8,005 bases of DNA. Origin: Rickettsia typhi. GTDB taxonomy: Bacteria; Pseudomonadota; Alphaproteobacteria; Rickettsiales; Deianiraeaceae. The notes under the pieces were generated by a model. It was not told where the DNA came from. It saw nothing but the letters and a program-made list of their open reading frames with translations, and ran no database searches. The stretch's first letter is position 1; every line of letters begins with the position of its first letter. The stretch is taken from positions 1 through 8,005 of the forward strand of contig CAMCTP010000039.1 in NCBI GenBank assembly GCA_945878495.1. The letters run 5' to 3'. A program made the position numbers and the translations under genes. This document shows positions 1 through 6,260 of this stretch, piece by piece.

Positions 1-371
1 GATTGGAAAGAGTTGCGATGTATGTTCAGGGTGTAGATAGTATATTTGATATAAAATATAATGATAGTGGGGCGAGATATTCAGATTTTCATCAAGTTAG
101 AAATGAGATTGAATACTCAAAATATTACAAAGATTGTGATTTTGATAAAAATGATCTTTTTGAGCGTTTTGATAAATTCGTAAAAACTTCAAAAAATCTT
201 ATCAACGAAAAGTTGCCTTTGATATCGTATGAATATGCAGTAAAAGCTAGTCAGGTATTAAATATAATCGATGCAAGGGGTTATATATCTCAAAATGATC
301 GAGCTTCAAAGCTTTTGATAATAAGGGATTCTGTTTGTGAGGCTGCCGCACTGTGGCTTAATGTTAAATAA
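1..371 (+). CDS. glyQ: Glycyl-tRNA synthetase alpha subunit, C-terminal part (5' end outside the window)
   Basis: GlyQ is the catalytic alpha subunit of the heterotetrameric (alpha2beta2) bacterial glycyl-tRNA synthetase and acts in the cytoplasm. The visible 122 residues align with the C-terminal part of the family. The opening LERVAMYVQGVDSIFDI matches the E. coli segment LERLAMYIQGVDSVYDL, and further on KASQVLNIIDARGYIS matches the usual KASHxFNLLDARGAIS. The two bases before the TTG at 3 are consistent with the last two bases of a Gly codon (GLER), so that TTG encodes an internal Leu and is not a start. The full protein is usually about 290-300 residues, so over half lies upstream. The end (EAAALWLN) recalls the alphaproteobacterial ACAEAWL tail. 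The next gene starts five bases after the stop and is not glyS, the usual partner. Confidence 0.9.
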   Translation, partial: LERVAMYVQGVDSIFDIKYNDSGARYSDFHQVRNEIEYSKYYKDCDFDKNDLFERFDKFVKTSKNLINEKLPLISYEYAVKASQVLNIIDARGYISQNDRASKLLIIRDSVCEAAALWLNVK

Positions 372-376
372 TTAGT

Positions 377-1741
377 ATGAAAATTTTGTCAAGATCAAAA
401 ATATACGATATTTTATTTCTGTGCATCGGTATGGTTTTTGTTGTAGTTGCATTTTTAATTAAACAAGAAAAAATATCTTTCGCTATAAAATTAATTGAAA
501 TAGGGTACTCAACATCAATAAATTTATTTACGCATAAACATGGATCAACCTTCGGTTTAATGGTTAGTATTATGTATTTGATGTCTCATGTTTACGTTAT
601 TGGATACAACAAAGATTACGATCATAGGAGAAAGTTATATTTTAATACAATATATTTTTTTTCAGCATTACTAGCATTTTTAATGTCACTTGCGGAAAAT
701 ATGTTCACAATGTTTTTGTTTTACGAAACACTCACCCTGATGACATATCCATTGATATGTTTTTCAAAAACCGAAAAGTCTATTAAAGTAAGTAATTATT
801 ATTTATTAAGCTTGATTGTGCCGTCAATATTATTACTAATGCCTGCGATAATGTTGATTTACTATGAAGTTGGGAATACTTCGTTTACAGAAGGTGGAAT
901 ACTTTCTTCGTCTGGTATTACAAAGTATGAAATTGAGTTACTATATATGGCGGTTGTTTTCGGGATAGCAAAAACAGCGATAATACCAATGCATAAATGG
1001 CTTCCAAGGGCTATGGTGGCATCAGCTCCGGTTAGCGGAATGCTCCATGCGGTAGCTGTTGTAAAAAGTGGAATTTTCATGCTCTTGATGATAACGTATT
1101 TTATTTTTGGTGATCAGCTTTTATCTTCATCATTGGAGGTATTTTTTGGAATAAATTGGCTTACATTGATTGCAATTCTTGGTATGGTATTCGCATCTTT
1201 AAAAGCCTTCAGCCAAGTTGAAATAAAAGCTCGACTTGCTTATTCGACAATAGCTCATTTATCAATTATGATATCTATGATCTCTCTTTTAAATGTTAAT
1301 ATTTTTGAATTAGTCATTTATTACATGTTTGCTCATGGAGTAGGAAAAATAATATTATTCTATTCCACGGGTCTTTTACAGAAGGAACATGGAGTTGTTA
1401 ATATTGCAGAGATTTCTGGAATTGGTAAAATATCTTCATTTCCAATACTTGCTTTTTTAATCGGTACTTTATCTTTATTCGGTTTTCACGGAGGAATGAT
1501 GTATCATGCAAAGCATTCATTTGCTGATATACTACTGTCAAATAATATTTATATATTGCTGATGTCTTTTTCTTTTACAAGCATATGTGGGTTAATTTAT
1601 CTCGGTAAAATTCCTTATTATGCATTTTTTAAAAATTCTCATAATCTAAAAGATATCAAGAAATCAAAATTTAACTTCATGAAACTTTCATTAATTTTAT
1701 TGATTTTAATAAACTGCATATCGTATTTTAATATTTTTTAA
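377..1741 (+). CDS. Proton-conducting antiporter-like membrane subunit (MrpD/MnhD/NuoN family)
   Basis: This is a 454-residue, very hydrophobic protein with about 12-14 predicted membrane segments. It belongs to the family shared by Mrp Na+/H+ antiporter subunits A/D and complex I subunits L/M/N. The hallmarks are visible in order: a Glu in a membrane helix (FYETLTLMTYPL, E117); a Lys and the loop KTAIIPMHKWLPRAMVASAP (K199, W208) where the family has K-x-PxHxWLPxA; LHAVAVVKSGIF (H224, K230); the IKARLAYSTIAHLS block, where the family has LKKxLAYSTIxQLG; and AHGVGKIILF (H320, K324). It probably moves protons or exchanges cations across the inner membrane. The loop sequence is closer to Mrp than to NuoN, but no other Mrp or Nuo subunit is present in the window. 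ATG 377 lies five bases after the glyQ stop, without a clear ribosome binding site, which suggests co-transcription. The exact subfamily is uncertain. Confidence 0.85.
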   Translation: MKILSRSKIYDILFLCIGMVFVVVAFLIKQEKISFAIKLIEIGYSTSINLFTHKHGSTFGLMVSIMYLMSHVYVIGYNKDYDHRRKLYFNTIYFFSALLAFLMSLAENMFTMFLFYETLTLMTYPLICFSKTEKSIKVSNYYLLSLIVPSILLLMPAIMLIYYEVGNTSFTEGGILSSSGITKYEIELLYMAVVFGIAKTAIIPMHKWLPRAMVASAPVSGMLHAVAVVKSGIFMLLMITYFIFGDQLLSSSLEVFFGINWLTLIAILGMVFASLKAFSQVEIKARLAYSTIAHLSIMISMISLLNVNIFELVIYYMFAHGVGKIILFYSTGLLQKEHGVVNIAEISGIGKISSFPILAFLIGTLSLFGFHGGMMYHAKHSFADILLSNNIYILLMSFSFTSICGLIYLGKIPYYAFFKNSHNLKDIKKSKFNFMKLSLILLILINCISYFNIF

Positions 1742-1750
1742 TTTTTGGAT

Positions 1751-2860
1751 ATGAGAGGTATATACAAATTTACATTTTTCAATGAGTTCTGGATGATGTA
1801 TTCGGTTTATAACTCTTTGTTTTCTTCATTTGGCGTTGGGATTGGAAAGGTTGCTTTTTTATTCGTAATGAGTCAATTTGGAAAAATTGTACTTGATATA
1901 TTAATAGGGTTTATTTACCCGAAATGCGATAGAAAGTTGGCTTTTTCTTTTATGTGCTTATGTAGAATTGCAGCAATTGTGATATGGATGACGAATCCAT
2001 CCTATTTCATGCTTTGTATTTCAATGTTTTTGGTCGGGATTCACATGAGCGGATTTTATCATCATTTTGAAGGATATTTATACGATTTAACAAAGGCAAA
2101 TAGTAAGCTAAAATACGAAGATGTGCTTGGAAGATACTACTCAGTGATGAATATCGGGGTGCTTTTTGCAAATATAGCTATATCTTTTGATAGATTTGAA
2201 ATTAGCACGATATTAATATTTCAGTTGATATTGTCGATTTCTGCATTTGCATTGTCTGCATTATGTCTCAAAAGTAGTAAAATTATCGATAGCAATACTA
2301 ATAATAATTTGTCACCTTTGAAACTTATAAAGCTATGTATTTCCGGTGATAAAATTAACTCTTTATTGATTCTTGCGATCTCTGAGGCTTTGTTCATGAA
2401 TTTAACAAATATGTCGAGCTCGATATTATCTGCATTTGGAAATTTTACCTATGTAGCAAGAGTGATGTTAGTGATAGCATTTATCAAAATACCGCTAAAT
2501 TTCTTTGCCGGACGACTTAAAATATCAAATCCTGTATATTTTAATATTTATGCAATTTTGCTATGTATTCCATTTTTTGTATTTTTTGAATCCCTTGGCC
2601 ATATTGGCTTTGGGATATATTTGATATTATATTCAATAGGTATAATACACATTATTGGCGTTTTTCAAAAATCATTCCAACCAATAGAGAGAATGGGAGC
2701 TATATCGTTTGGAACCATTGGAATCTCTCTTATTACGATATTATTTGATATTTCAATAGGATTTCTCGGTGCAAAAAGCGGTGTTATTTTCAACATGTCA
2801 GCTGCATGCATTGCAATGATCATTATAGAAAAAAGAAGAGTTAAGCACCTTGTTGCATAA
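1751..2860 (+). CDS. MFS-type transporter, short form
   Basis: This is an integral membrane protein of about 370 residues with roughly 11-12 hydrophobic segments and a short hydrophilic central loop (near residues 178-193, SNTNNNLS), as expected between two six-helix MFS halves. After helix 2 it has a degenerate motif A (GFIYPKCDRK, in place of GxLxDRxGRK). In the first half, EGYLYDLTKANSK followed by EDVLGRYYS matches the EALLYDSLK...VLGR pattern of one MFS subgroup. The substrate cannot be read from the sequence. It begins just after the antiporter stop at 1741, so the two are probably one operon. I chose ATG 1751; a TTG two codons earlier (1745) is in frame and equally close. Neither has a convincing ribosome binding site. 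At 371 residues or fewer it is shorter than the usual 400 or so for MFS proteins, but no break is visible. Confidence 0.72.
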   Translation: MRGIYKFTFFNEFWMMYSVYNSLFSSFGVGIGKVAFLFVMSQFGKIVLDILIGFIYPKCDRKLAFSFMCLCRIAAIVIWMTNPSYFMLCISMFLVGIHMSGFYHHFEGYLYDLTKANSKLKYEDVLGRYYSVMNIGVLFANIAISFDRFEISTILIFQLILSISAFALSALCLKSSKIIDSNTNNNLSPLKLIKLCISGDKINSLLILAISEALFMNLTNMSSSILSAFGNFTYVARVMLVIAFIKIPLNFFAGRLKISNPVYFNIYAILLCIPFFVFFESLGHIGFGIYLILYSIGIIHIIGVFQKSFQPIERMGAISFGTIGISLITILFDISIGFLGAKSGVIFNMSAACIAMIIIEKRRVKHLVA

Positions 2861-2887
2861 GATACTTAACTATCATCTGTTGTTTAA

Positions 2888-3190
2888 TTATTTTGATTGA
2901 TAGTCAATAATTCCACCTTCTAAATTATAGAATGTAAAGTCAATGTCATTTTCTTCCTCAAGAAGATTACATCCATCCATGCTTCTTTTTCCGGCACGAC
3001 AATAGAATACGCATTTTTTTTCACTTGGTAAAAATGCCAATATTTCTCTAGCTTTAAATGTTGATAGTGGCATGTTGTGAGATCCTGGTATATGATCTTC
3101 ATTGAACTCATCTTTCTCTCTAACATCTACAAAGTAAATTTCTTCTGGTTTTAGATTTTTAAGGTCTTTTGATGATATACTGATTATCAT
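2888..3190 (-). CDS. Single-domain rhodanese-like sulfurtransferase
   Basis: This 100-residue cytoplasmic protein consists of one rhodanese domain. Such proteins carry a persulfide sulfur on a loop cysteine and pass it to thiol acceptors. The sequence shows FVDVREKDEFNEDHIPGSHNMPL (the usual DVRxxxEFxxGHIPGAxNIPL, residues 20-42). The active-site loop CRAGKRS starts at Cys64, with the Gly and Arg typical of CxxGxRS. The domain ends LEGGIIDY, where most members have GGxxxW. The ATG at 3190 lies 19 bases after the transporter stop, without a Shine-Dalgarno sequence, so it is likely the last gene of the hydrolase-transporter unit. It converges on the MFS gene, with 27 bases between the two stops. 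The physiological sulfur acceptor is unknown. Confidence 0.88.
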   Translation of the reverse strand: MIISISSKDLKNLKPEEIYFVDVREKDEFNEDHIPGSHNMPLSTFKAREILAFLPSEKKCVFYCRAGKRSMDGCNLLEEENDIDFTFYNLEGGIIDYQSK

Positions 3191-3209
3191 ATTTGTATAA
3201 AATATATTA

Positions 3210-4112
3210 TTAATAATTACGCTTTCTTTTTCTAATAGTCAAGAAGTATGTAATAAAATTTGTACAAATTATCACAAGACATGCAAGTCCTTGGTTGAAG
3301 GTAATTGTTTCGCAAAGTATTAAATATGCCGATATTGCGGAAAAAATTTGGTTAAAATATCGCCAAGGTTGTATTTTTGAAATATCTGTCATGGTATAGA
3401 CTTTTGTAATACAGTATCTTTCGATCAAATAACCAATTGATAAGACCGAGATAAATAATAGATGTTGTGGTGATTTTATCTCCGGTACCTTATTCAACAT
3501 AAATCCTGCTATTAAAGCAATTGAGGTTGATCTAAACATTAAAATAAATCCAGCCGATATGGTATTTAACTTTTTTATAAGAATAGCTGAAAATGCATAT
3601 GCTACAATTGATGTTAATAGGAAAAAGTATCCTGCATTAAAGCCAATTTTTGAATCGCCTAAGTAAATAAACAATACGATGAAAAAATTTATCGCCAAGG
3701 AGTATTTTAAATGGCTTGCAATCTTTTCCTTCAGGAAAAAATAGCTAAAAATAGATGTTATGATTGGACTTGCAAATGCTATAATAGCTGCATTATTTAT
3801 TGGAACTGTTACAATTCCGGAGTTCCAGCAGAATGCATCAGCAAAAGAAAATAATCCAAGCAATATTATAAAAATTATATTTGATTTACTTGTTAGTAAT
3901 TTTTTAAAGTCAGTTTTTATGTTTTTTGCACAAATTGGAATGGATGATAACAATGCAAATGTAGATTTTATGAATATCAATTCTATGATTAAAAAAAATC
4001 CGTTTAAAACTAGATGCTTAACAAGTATCATACATAGTATGTTAATCCAAGATCCTGAAAGGTAAATTAGGATGCTTGATTTGTATTTACCAATGGCGCT
4101 GACTTTTGTCAT
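3210..4112 (-). CDS. EamA/DMT-family transporter, resembling Rickettsia S-adenosylmethionine carriers
   Basis: This is a 300-residue protein with about ten hydrophobic segments in two repeated halves, the standard EamA (drug/metabolite transporter) fold of the inner membrane. The first half ends NNAAIIAFASPIITSIFSYF then FLKEKI (E129), and the second has SKIQPWRYFNQIFSAISAYL then ILCETITFNQG (E268). These are the paired ends of EamA repeats, each with a conserved Glu. The second-half block TDISKIQPWRYFNQIFSAISAY recalls VDATATAPYRYLELVISAVAAY of the Rickettsia S-adenosylmethionine transporter, as I remember it. A related metabolite carrier is therefore likely, though the substrate is an inference. 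Its ATG overlaps the TGA of the upstream hydrolase gene by four bases (4109-4112), so the two are probably translated together. The C-terminus is basic (RKRKRNY), suggesting a cytoplasmic end. Confidence 0.85.
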   Translation of the reverse strand: MTKVSAIGKYKSSILIYLSGSWINILCMILVKHLVLNGFFLIIELIFIKSTFALLSSIPICAKNIKTDFKKLLTSKSNIIFIILLGLFSFADAFCWNSGIVTVPINNAAIIAFASPIITSIFSYFFLKEKIASHLKYSLAINFFIVLFIYLGDSKIGFNAGYFFLLTSIVAYAFSAILIKKLNTISAGFILMFRSTSIALIAGFMLNKVPEIKSPQHLLFISVLSIGYLIERYCITKVYTMTDISKIQPWRYFNQIFSAISAYLILCETITFNQGLACLVIICTNFITYFLTIRKRKRNY

Positions 4113-4870
4113 AAGCTTGAAATGAATTTTGTGAATAATGCCTTGCTGCTTGCTTCGCTTTTATCTAAAAGTTCTGGATGCCATTGCACTCCAACGCAAA
4201 ATGGATGATTTTTTTGATCAATTTCTATTGATTCTATTACACCGTCTTCTGCAAAGCTAGTCGCAATTAAATCTTTACCGAGTTTTTTTATAGATTGATG
4301 ATGTAATGAGTTTATTGATATTTCACTATTTTGGAAAATATCGTAAGTAAGTGTATTTTCGATAATCTTTATTCCATGAGAATGTCCAGCAAAATTTATT
4401 GAATTTGATTTATCAGAAACGTTTGTTAAGTCTACATGTTTTATTTTTGACTCTGATATTTGTTTTTCTATATCTTGATATAATGAACCTTCAAGGGCAA
4501 CGTTAATAGATTGCATTCCTGCACAGATTCCTAAAATTGGTTTTTTTGTTTTTAAAAAATGCTTGATAAATTTCAATTCAAATTCAAATCTTGTCGTGTT
4601 TGTTTTTAAATTATCAAACAATATTTCTTCGTTGTAAAATTTTGGATCAACATCATCTCCTCCGGTTATCAACAAACCATCTATTTTATAACAATACTGT
4701 TGAATTTTTTCATAAGAATACGGAAGAATGAATATCATAATATTGTTTTTTATATCGCATCTTTCAAGCCAATCGACATAAGTTGGTCTCATTTGATAAA
4801 ATTCGAGATTTAATAACTCAGAACCATATTTTTTATTACCAAAATCAGATAAAATTCCTATAATTTTCAT
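4109..4870 (-). CDS. Class I glutamine amidotransferase-like hydrolase (peptidase C26, PuuD/gamma-glutamyl-GABA hydrolase family)
   Basis: This is a 253-residue soluble enzyme, a typical length for the family. Peptidase C26 members cleave gamma-glutamyl bonds, for example in gamma-glutamyl-GABA during putrescine breakdown. The domain pattern is complete: GLLITGGDDVDPKFYNE (residues 65-81), the nucleophile elbow PILGICAGMQSINVALEGSL with Cys116, NSLHHQSIKKLG (residues 187-198, the usual NSxHHQAIKxLG), and VGVQWHPELL, giving the His231 and Glu233 of the catalytic triad. No substrate-specific partner (PuuA, PuuB or PuuC) is seen here, so I do not assign puuD itself. It heads a minus-strand unit with an overlapping EamA transporter and a rhodanese, which hints that the transporter moves its substrate or product. 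ATG 4870 starts a full family N-terminus (KIIGILSDF). No Shine-Dalgarno sequence precedes it. Confidence 0.87.
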   Translation of the reverse strand: MKIIGILSDFGNKKYGSELLNLEFYQMRPTYVDWLERCDIKNNIMIFILPYSYEKIQQYCYKIDGLLITGGDDVDPKFYNEEILFDNLKTNTTRFEFELKFIKHFLKTKKPILGICAGMQSINVALEGSLYQDIEKQISESKIKHVDLTNVSDKSNSINFAGHSHGIKIIENTLTYDIFQNSEISINSLHHQSIKKLGKDLIATSFAEDGVIESIEIDQKNHPFCVGVQWHPELLDKSEASSKALFTKFISSL

Positions 4871-4893
4871 TTAAAAATCAAACCAATCATTAA

Positions 4894-4922
4894 AATATAC
4901 AAAGAAAATATATTAAAGGCAA
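4894..4922 (-). promoter_or_regulatory. Candidate sigma-70 promoter for the hydrolase-transporter-rhodanese unit
   Basis: Read on the minus strand there is a -35-like TTGCCT (4922-4917), a 17-base spacer, and a -10-like TATATT (4899-4894). Transcription would start near 4887, giving a leader of about 17 bases before ATG 4870. The spacing is ideal, but such matches are easy to find in AT-rich DNA. Confidence 0.4.
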
Positions 4923-4934
4923 TAATTTTATTGC
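4919..4934. repeat. Short inverted repeat between divergent promoters
   Basis: GCAATAA and TTATTGC form a perfect 7-base inverted repeat with a 2-base centre. It overlaps the candidate -35 boxes of both divergent promoters (hydrolase on minus, tRNA-Ser on plus). It could be an operator or a chance palindrome; nothing else supports a regulator here. Confidence 0.3.
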
Positions 4935-4958
4935 AATTTAGTTTTTTCAAATTATGGT
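4931..4958 (+). promoter_or_regulatory. Candidate promoter for tRNA-Ser
   Basis: There is a -35-like TTGCAA (4931-4936), a 16-base spacer and a -10-like TATGGT (4953-4958). This places the transcription start just before the mature tRNA 5' end at 4967. Position relative to the tRNA is the main support; the -10 is a moderate match. Confidence 0.35.
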
Positions 4959-4966
4959 TATTGAGA

Positions 4967-5060
4967 GGACAGGTGGCCGAGCGGCTGAAGGCGGTTTCCT
5001 GCTAAGAAACTATACGGACCAAAATCTGTATCCAGGGTTCAAATCCCTGCCTGTCCACCA
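4967..5060 (+). tRNA. tRNA-Ser (anticodon GCU)
   Basis: A complete class II tRNA folds by eye. The acceptor stem GGACAGG pairs with CCTGTCC (5050-5056). The D-arm is GGCCGAGCGGCTGAAGGC. The anticodon stem GTTTC/GAAAC encloses the loop CTGCTAA, with anticodon GCT at 5001-5003, reading AGC/AGU serine codons. A long variable arm has a stem of about 7 bp (ATACGGA/TCTGTAT, one G-U pair), and the T-arm is CAGGG-TTCAAAT-CCCTG. The long variable arm together with the anticodon identifies serine. CCA is encoded (5058-5060). The discriminator base (5057) is A, whereas E. coli tRNA-Ser has G. The gene stands alone, divergent from the hydrolase gene, and no strong terminator follows. Confidence 0.96.
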
Positions 5061-5126
5061 TGCCAGTTAAATCAAAAAAATATTAGCTTTTTCGGTGTAA
5101 CTCTAAAGCTTTAGCAAACGGTATAG

Positions 5127-5169
5127 TTTTTTCTTAGAACCATAGCGTTCTATGTTTAGAGAAAAAAAA
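5127..5169. repeat. Imperfect inverted repeat (hairpin-forming)
   Basis: The arms are TTTTTTCT...CATAG and CTATG...AGAAAAAA around a CGTT loop, with an unpaired internal bulge. The inner 5-bp stem is perfect (CATAG 5141-5145 with CTATG 5150-5154) and the outer 8 bp are T/A-rich. Because the T-run precedes the stem and the A-run follows it on both strands, this is not a normal intrinsic terminator in either direction. Confidence 0.45.
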
Positions 5170-5186
5170 TCATGAAATATGGCGAA

Positions 5187-5208
5187 GTTCTTTTTTGGAA
5201 AAAAGAAC
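5187..5208. repeat. Perfect 10-bp inverted repeat with a 2-base centre
   Basis: GTTCTTTTTT and AAAAAAGAAC flank GG. The symmetry is exact over 20 bases, which is notable even in AT-rich DNA. As with its neighbour at 5127, the T-run lies on the 5' arm, so it is not a conventional terminator. It could be a protein-binding site, a fragment of a palindromic repeat family or a processing hairpin. Confidence 0.5.
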
Positions 5209-5376
5209 GAGGTGCGGTTGTGGGTTATTTGATGAGTAAATGATGAAGCATTGAAAGCAGTCAAGACAGAAAATTGCGCTTTTCTGAAGTTTTGTACTTT
5301 TGGTTACTCTGTTTATTACCTTGATATCTGAGATAAATTTTGATGGCAAGTTATCTATATTCCGCAAATGCTGTTC

Positions 5377-5664
5377 CTAGTTTATTGCATTACATGCTCT
5401 TATTCCGTGAAATTTATTGGCAAGAATTGACATTTTAGTTCCGCAAACTAAAATTCCAAATGTTTTTACGTCTGAAATTTGATCTTTTGGTAAGTCTTCT
5501 TGCAATTTTAATATCATTTTTTCAGCAATTTCATTGTAATTTACGGAATTTTTTGAATCTTTTCCAAAGTCCAATATCTCATATTTATCTTGGAAATATT
5601 GAATTATTTTAGATTTTAACTCAAAACCTGAATGATCTTAGGAGATATAAAGTTTTAATGTCAT
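5377..5664 (-). pseudogene. rpiB: Ribose-5-phosphate isomerase B pseudogene (in-frame stop, loop deletion, missing C-terminus)
   Basis: RpiB interconverts ribulose-5-phosphate and ribose-5-phosphate. Translating from the ATG at 5664 gives MTLKLYIS, a TAA stop, then DHSGFELKSKIIQYFQ, then ILDFGKDSKNSVNYNEIAEK, then FGILVCGTKMSILANK and FHGIRACN. This is the RpiB order (xIASDHAGFELK, DxG...SVDYPDYAEK, GILICGTGIGMSIAANK, GIRA). Three faults are visible: the stop (5640-5638) replaces the residue just before DH, as a single base change from a Ser codon such as TCA could do; CGTGIGMSI is shortened by two residues to CGTKMSI; and after GIRACNAIN a TAG (5379-5377) ends the frame about 50 residues before a normal end. 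The ATG still overlaps the hisIE stop as ATGA (5661-5664), so it was once the coupled last gene of the his operon. Confidence 0.87.
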
Positions 5665-6260
5665 TTTTCATATTTTTCATTTCTTTGTTTTAACAATTCT
5701 ATCACATCATTTAATCCTAAGCGTCTCATTTTTAACGTCATAAGTAAGTGAAACAATAAATCAGCAGATTCTCCAGTCAACTGTTCGTTTGTTTCGCTTA
5801 ATGCAGCTATTACAACCTCCGTTGCCTCTTCGCCAACTTTTTGAGCAACTTTATTAATGCCATTTTGACTTAATTTTGAAGCATAACTATTATCTTTAGG
5901 ATTTTTTATTCTATCTTCAATTATTTCCTCCAATTCTGCAAGAAAATTCGTTCTGCAATCAAAGCAAGATTTTGTTCCGTTATGACAAGTATTTCCAGAT
6001 GGTTTAACTAAAATTAAAAGAGAATCATTGTCACAATCAAGCTTTACATCAATAACGTTCAGTATATTGCCAGATTCTTCACCCTTCATCCAAATTCTAT
6101 TCTTAGTTCGAGACCAAAAATGCACTTTATTAATTTCTTGTGTTAACTTTAATGCTTCTTTGTTCATAAAACCAAGCATTAAAACCTCAAGAGTTTTTGC
6201 ATCTTGAATTATCGCTGGAATTAGATTGTTACATTTTTGCCAATCAATTTTTTCTATCAT
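5661..6260 (-). CDS. hisI: Bifunctional phosphoribosyl-AMP cyclohydrolase / phosphoribosyl-ATP pyrophosphatase
   Basis: This is a fused HisI-HisE (HisIE) enzyme for histidine biosynthesis steps 2 and 3, converting PR-ATP to PR-AMP and then to ProFAR in the cytoplasm. Numbering from the upstream in-frame ATG at 6272, the N-terminal cyclohydrolase has LMLGFMNKEAL, FWSRTKNRIWMKGE, the metal site DCDND (79-83, including Cys80) and GNTCHNGTKSC (Cys96 and Cys103), the conserved Zn and Mg ligands. The C-terminal pyrophosphatase has KVGEEATEVVIAA (145-157) and ESADLLFHLL. Both halves look intact at about 200 residues, the normal fused length. I prefer ATG 6260 because it overlaps the hisF stop as ATGA (6257-6260), like other junctions here; ATG 6272 would add four residues (MYKN). 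The fused form is usual in gammaproteobacteria, while alphaproteobacteria mostly keep hisI and hisE separate. Confidence 0.93.
   Translation of the reverse strand: MIEKIDWQKCNNLIPAIIQDAKTLEVLMLGFMNKEALKLTQEINKVHFWSRTKNRIWMKGEESGNILNVIDVKLDCDNDSLLILVKPSGNTCHNGTKSCFDCRTNFLAELEEIIEDRIKNPKDNSYASKLSQNGINKVAQKVGEEATEVVIAALSETNEQLTGESADLLFHLLMTLKMRRLGLNDVIELLKQRNEKYEK

Larger units (their letters stand above)
5061..5376. other. Gene-poor spacer between tRNA-Ser and the rpiB remnant
   Basis: This 316-base stretch has no gene I can support. It contains a 6-bp inverted repeat (AGCTTT 5085-5090 with AAAGCT 5105-5110), the 12-base palindrome CTAAAGCTTTAG (5103-5114), and two larger inverted repeats at 5127-5169 and 5187-5208. 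The minus strand stays open in the rpiB frame for 65 codons (5367-5170), but the translation matches nothing I recognise and shows no RpiB C-terminal motif. It may be decayed DNA downstream of the lost rpiB end. Confidence 0.6.

Noticed and set aside
862..1080. A 72-codon minus-strand frame inside the antiporter gene
   Set aside because: It is the antisense shadow of the conserved WLPxA/LHAVAVVK region of the real gene.
2839..2904. Possible bidirectional terminator between the convergent MFS and rhodanese genes
   Set aside because: Two 7-bp inverted repeats exist (2839-2845 with 2865-2871, and 2869-2875 with 2898-2904), but they overlap each other, have loops of about 20 bases, contain few G-C pairs and lack a following T-run.
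3760..4065. A 101-codon plus-strand frame inside the EamA gene
   Set aside because: It is an antisense shadow of a well-supported transporter and has no family features of its own.
5038..5060. tRNA-Ser 3' end as an attachment site for an integrated element
   Set aside because: I saw no second copy of the tRNA 3' end in the window, and there is no integrase gene.
5085..5114. Possible terminator of the tRNA-Ser transcript
   Set aside because: The stem AGCTTT/AAAGCT has only six pairs and a 14-base loop, and it is followed by just TTTAG.
5172..5243. A 23-codon plus-strand frame beginning MKYGEVLFWKKERGAVVGYL, faintly like a cold-shock protein start
   Set aside because: It is too short, part of it is made by the inverted repeat at 5187-5208, and the RNP1 motif (KGFGFI) is absent.
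5170..5367. A 65-codon minus-strand frame downstream of the rpiB remnant
   Set aside because: It is in the rpiB frame after the TAG, starts at a TTG with no ribosome binding site, crosses a perfect inverted repeat, and shows no RpiB C-terminal motif or other family I recognise. It is treated as decayed spacer.
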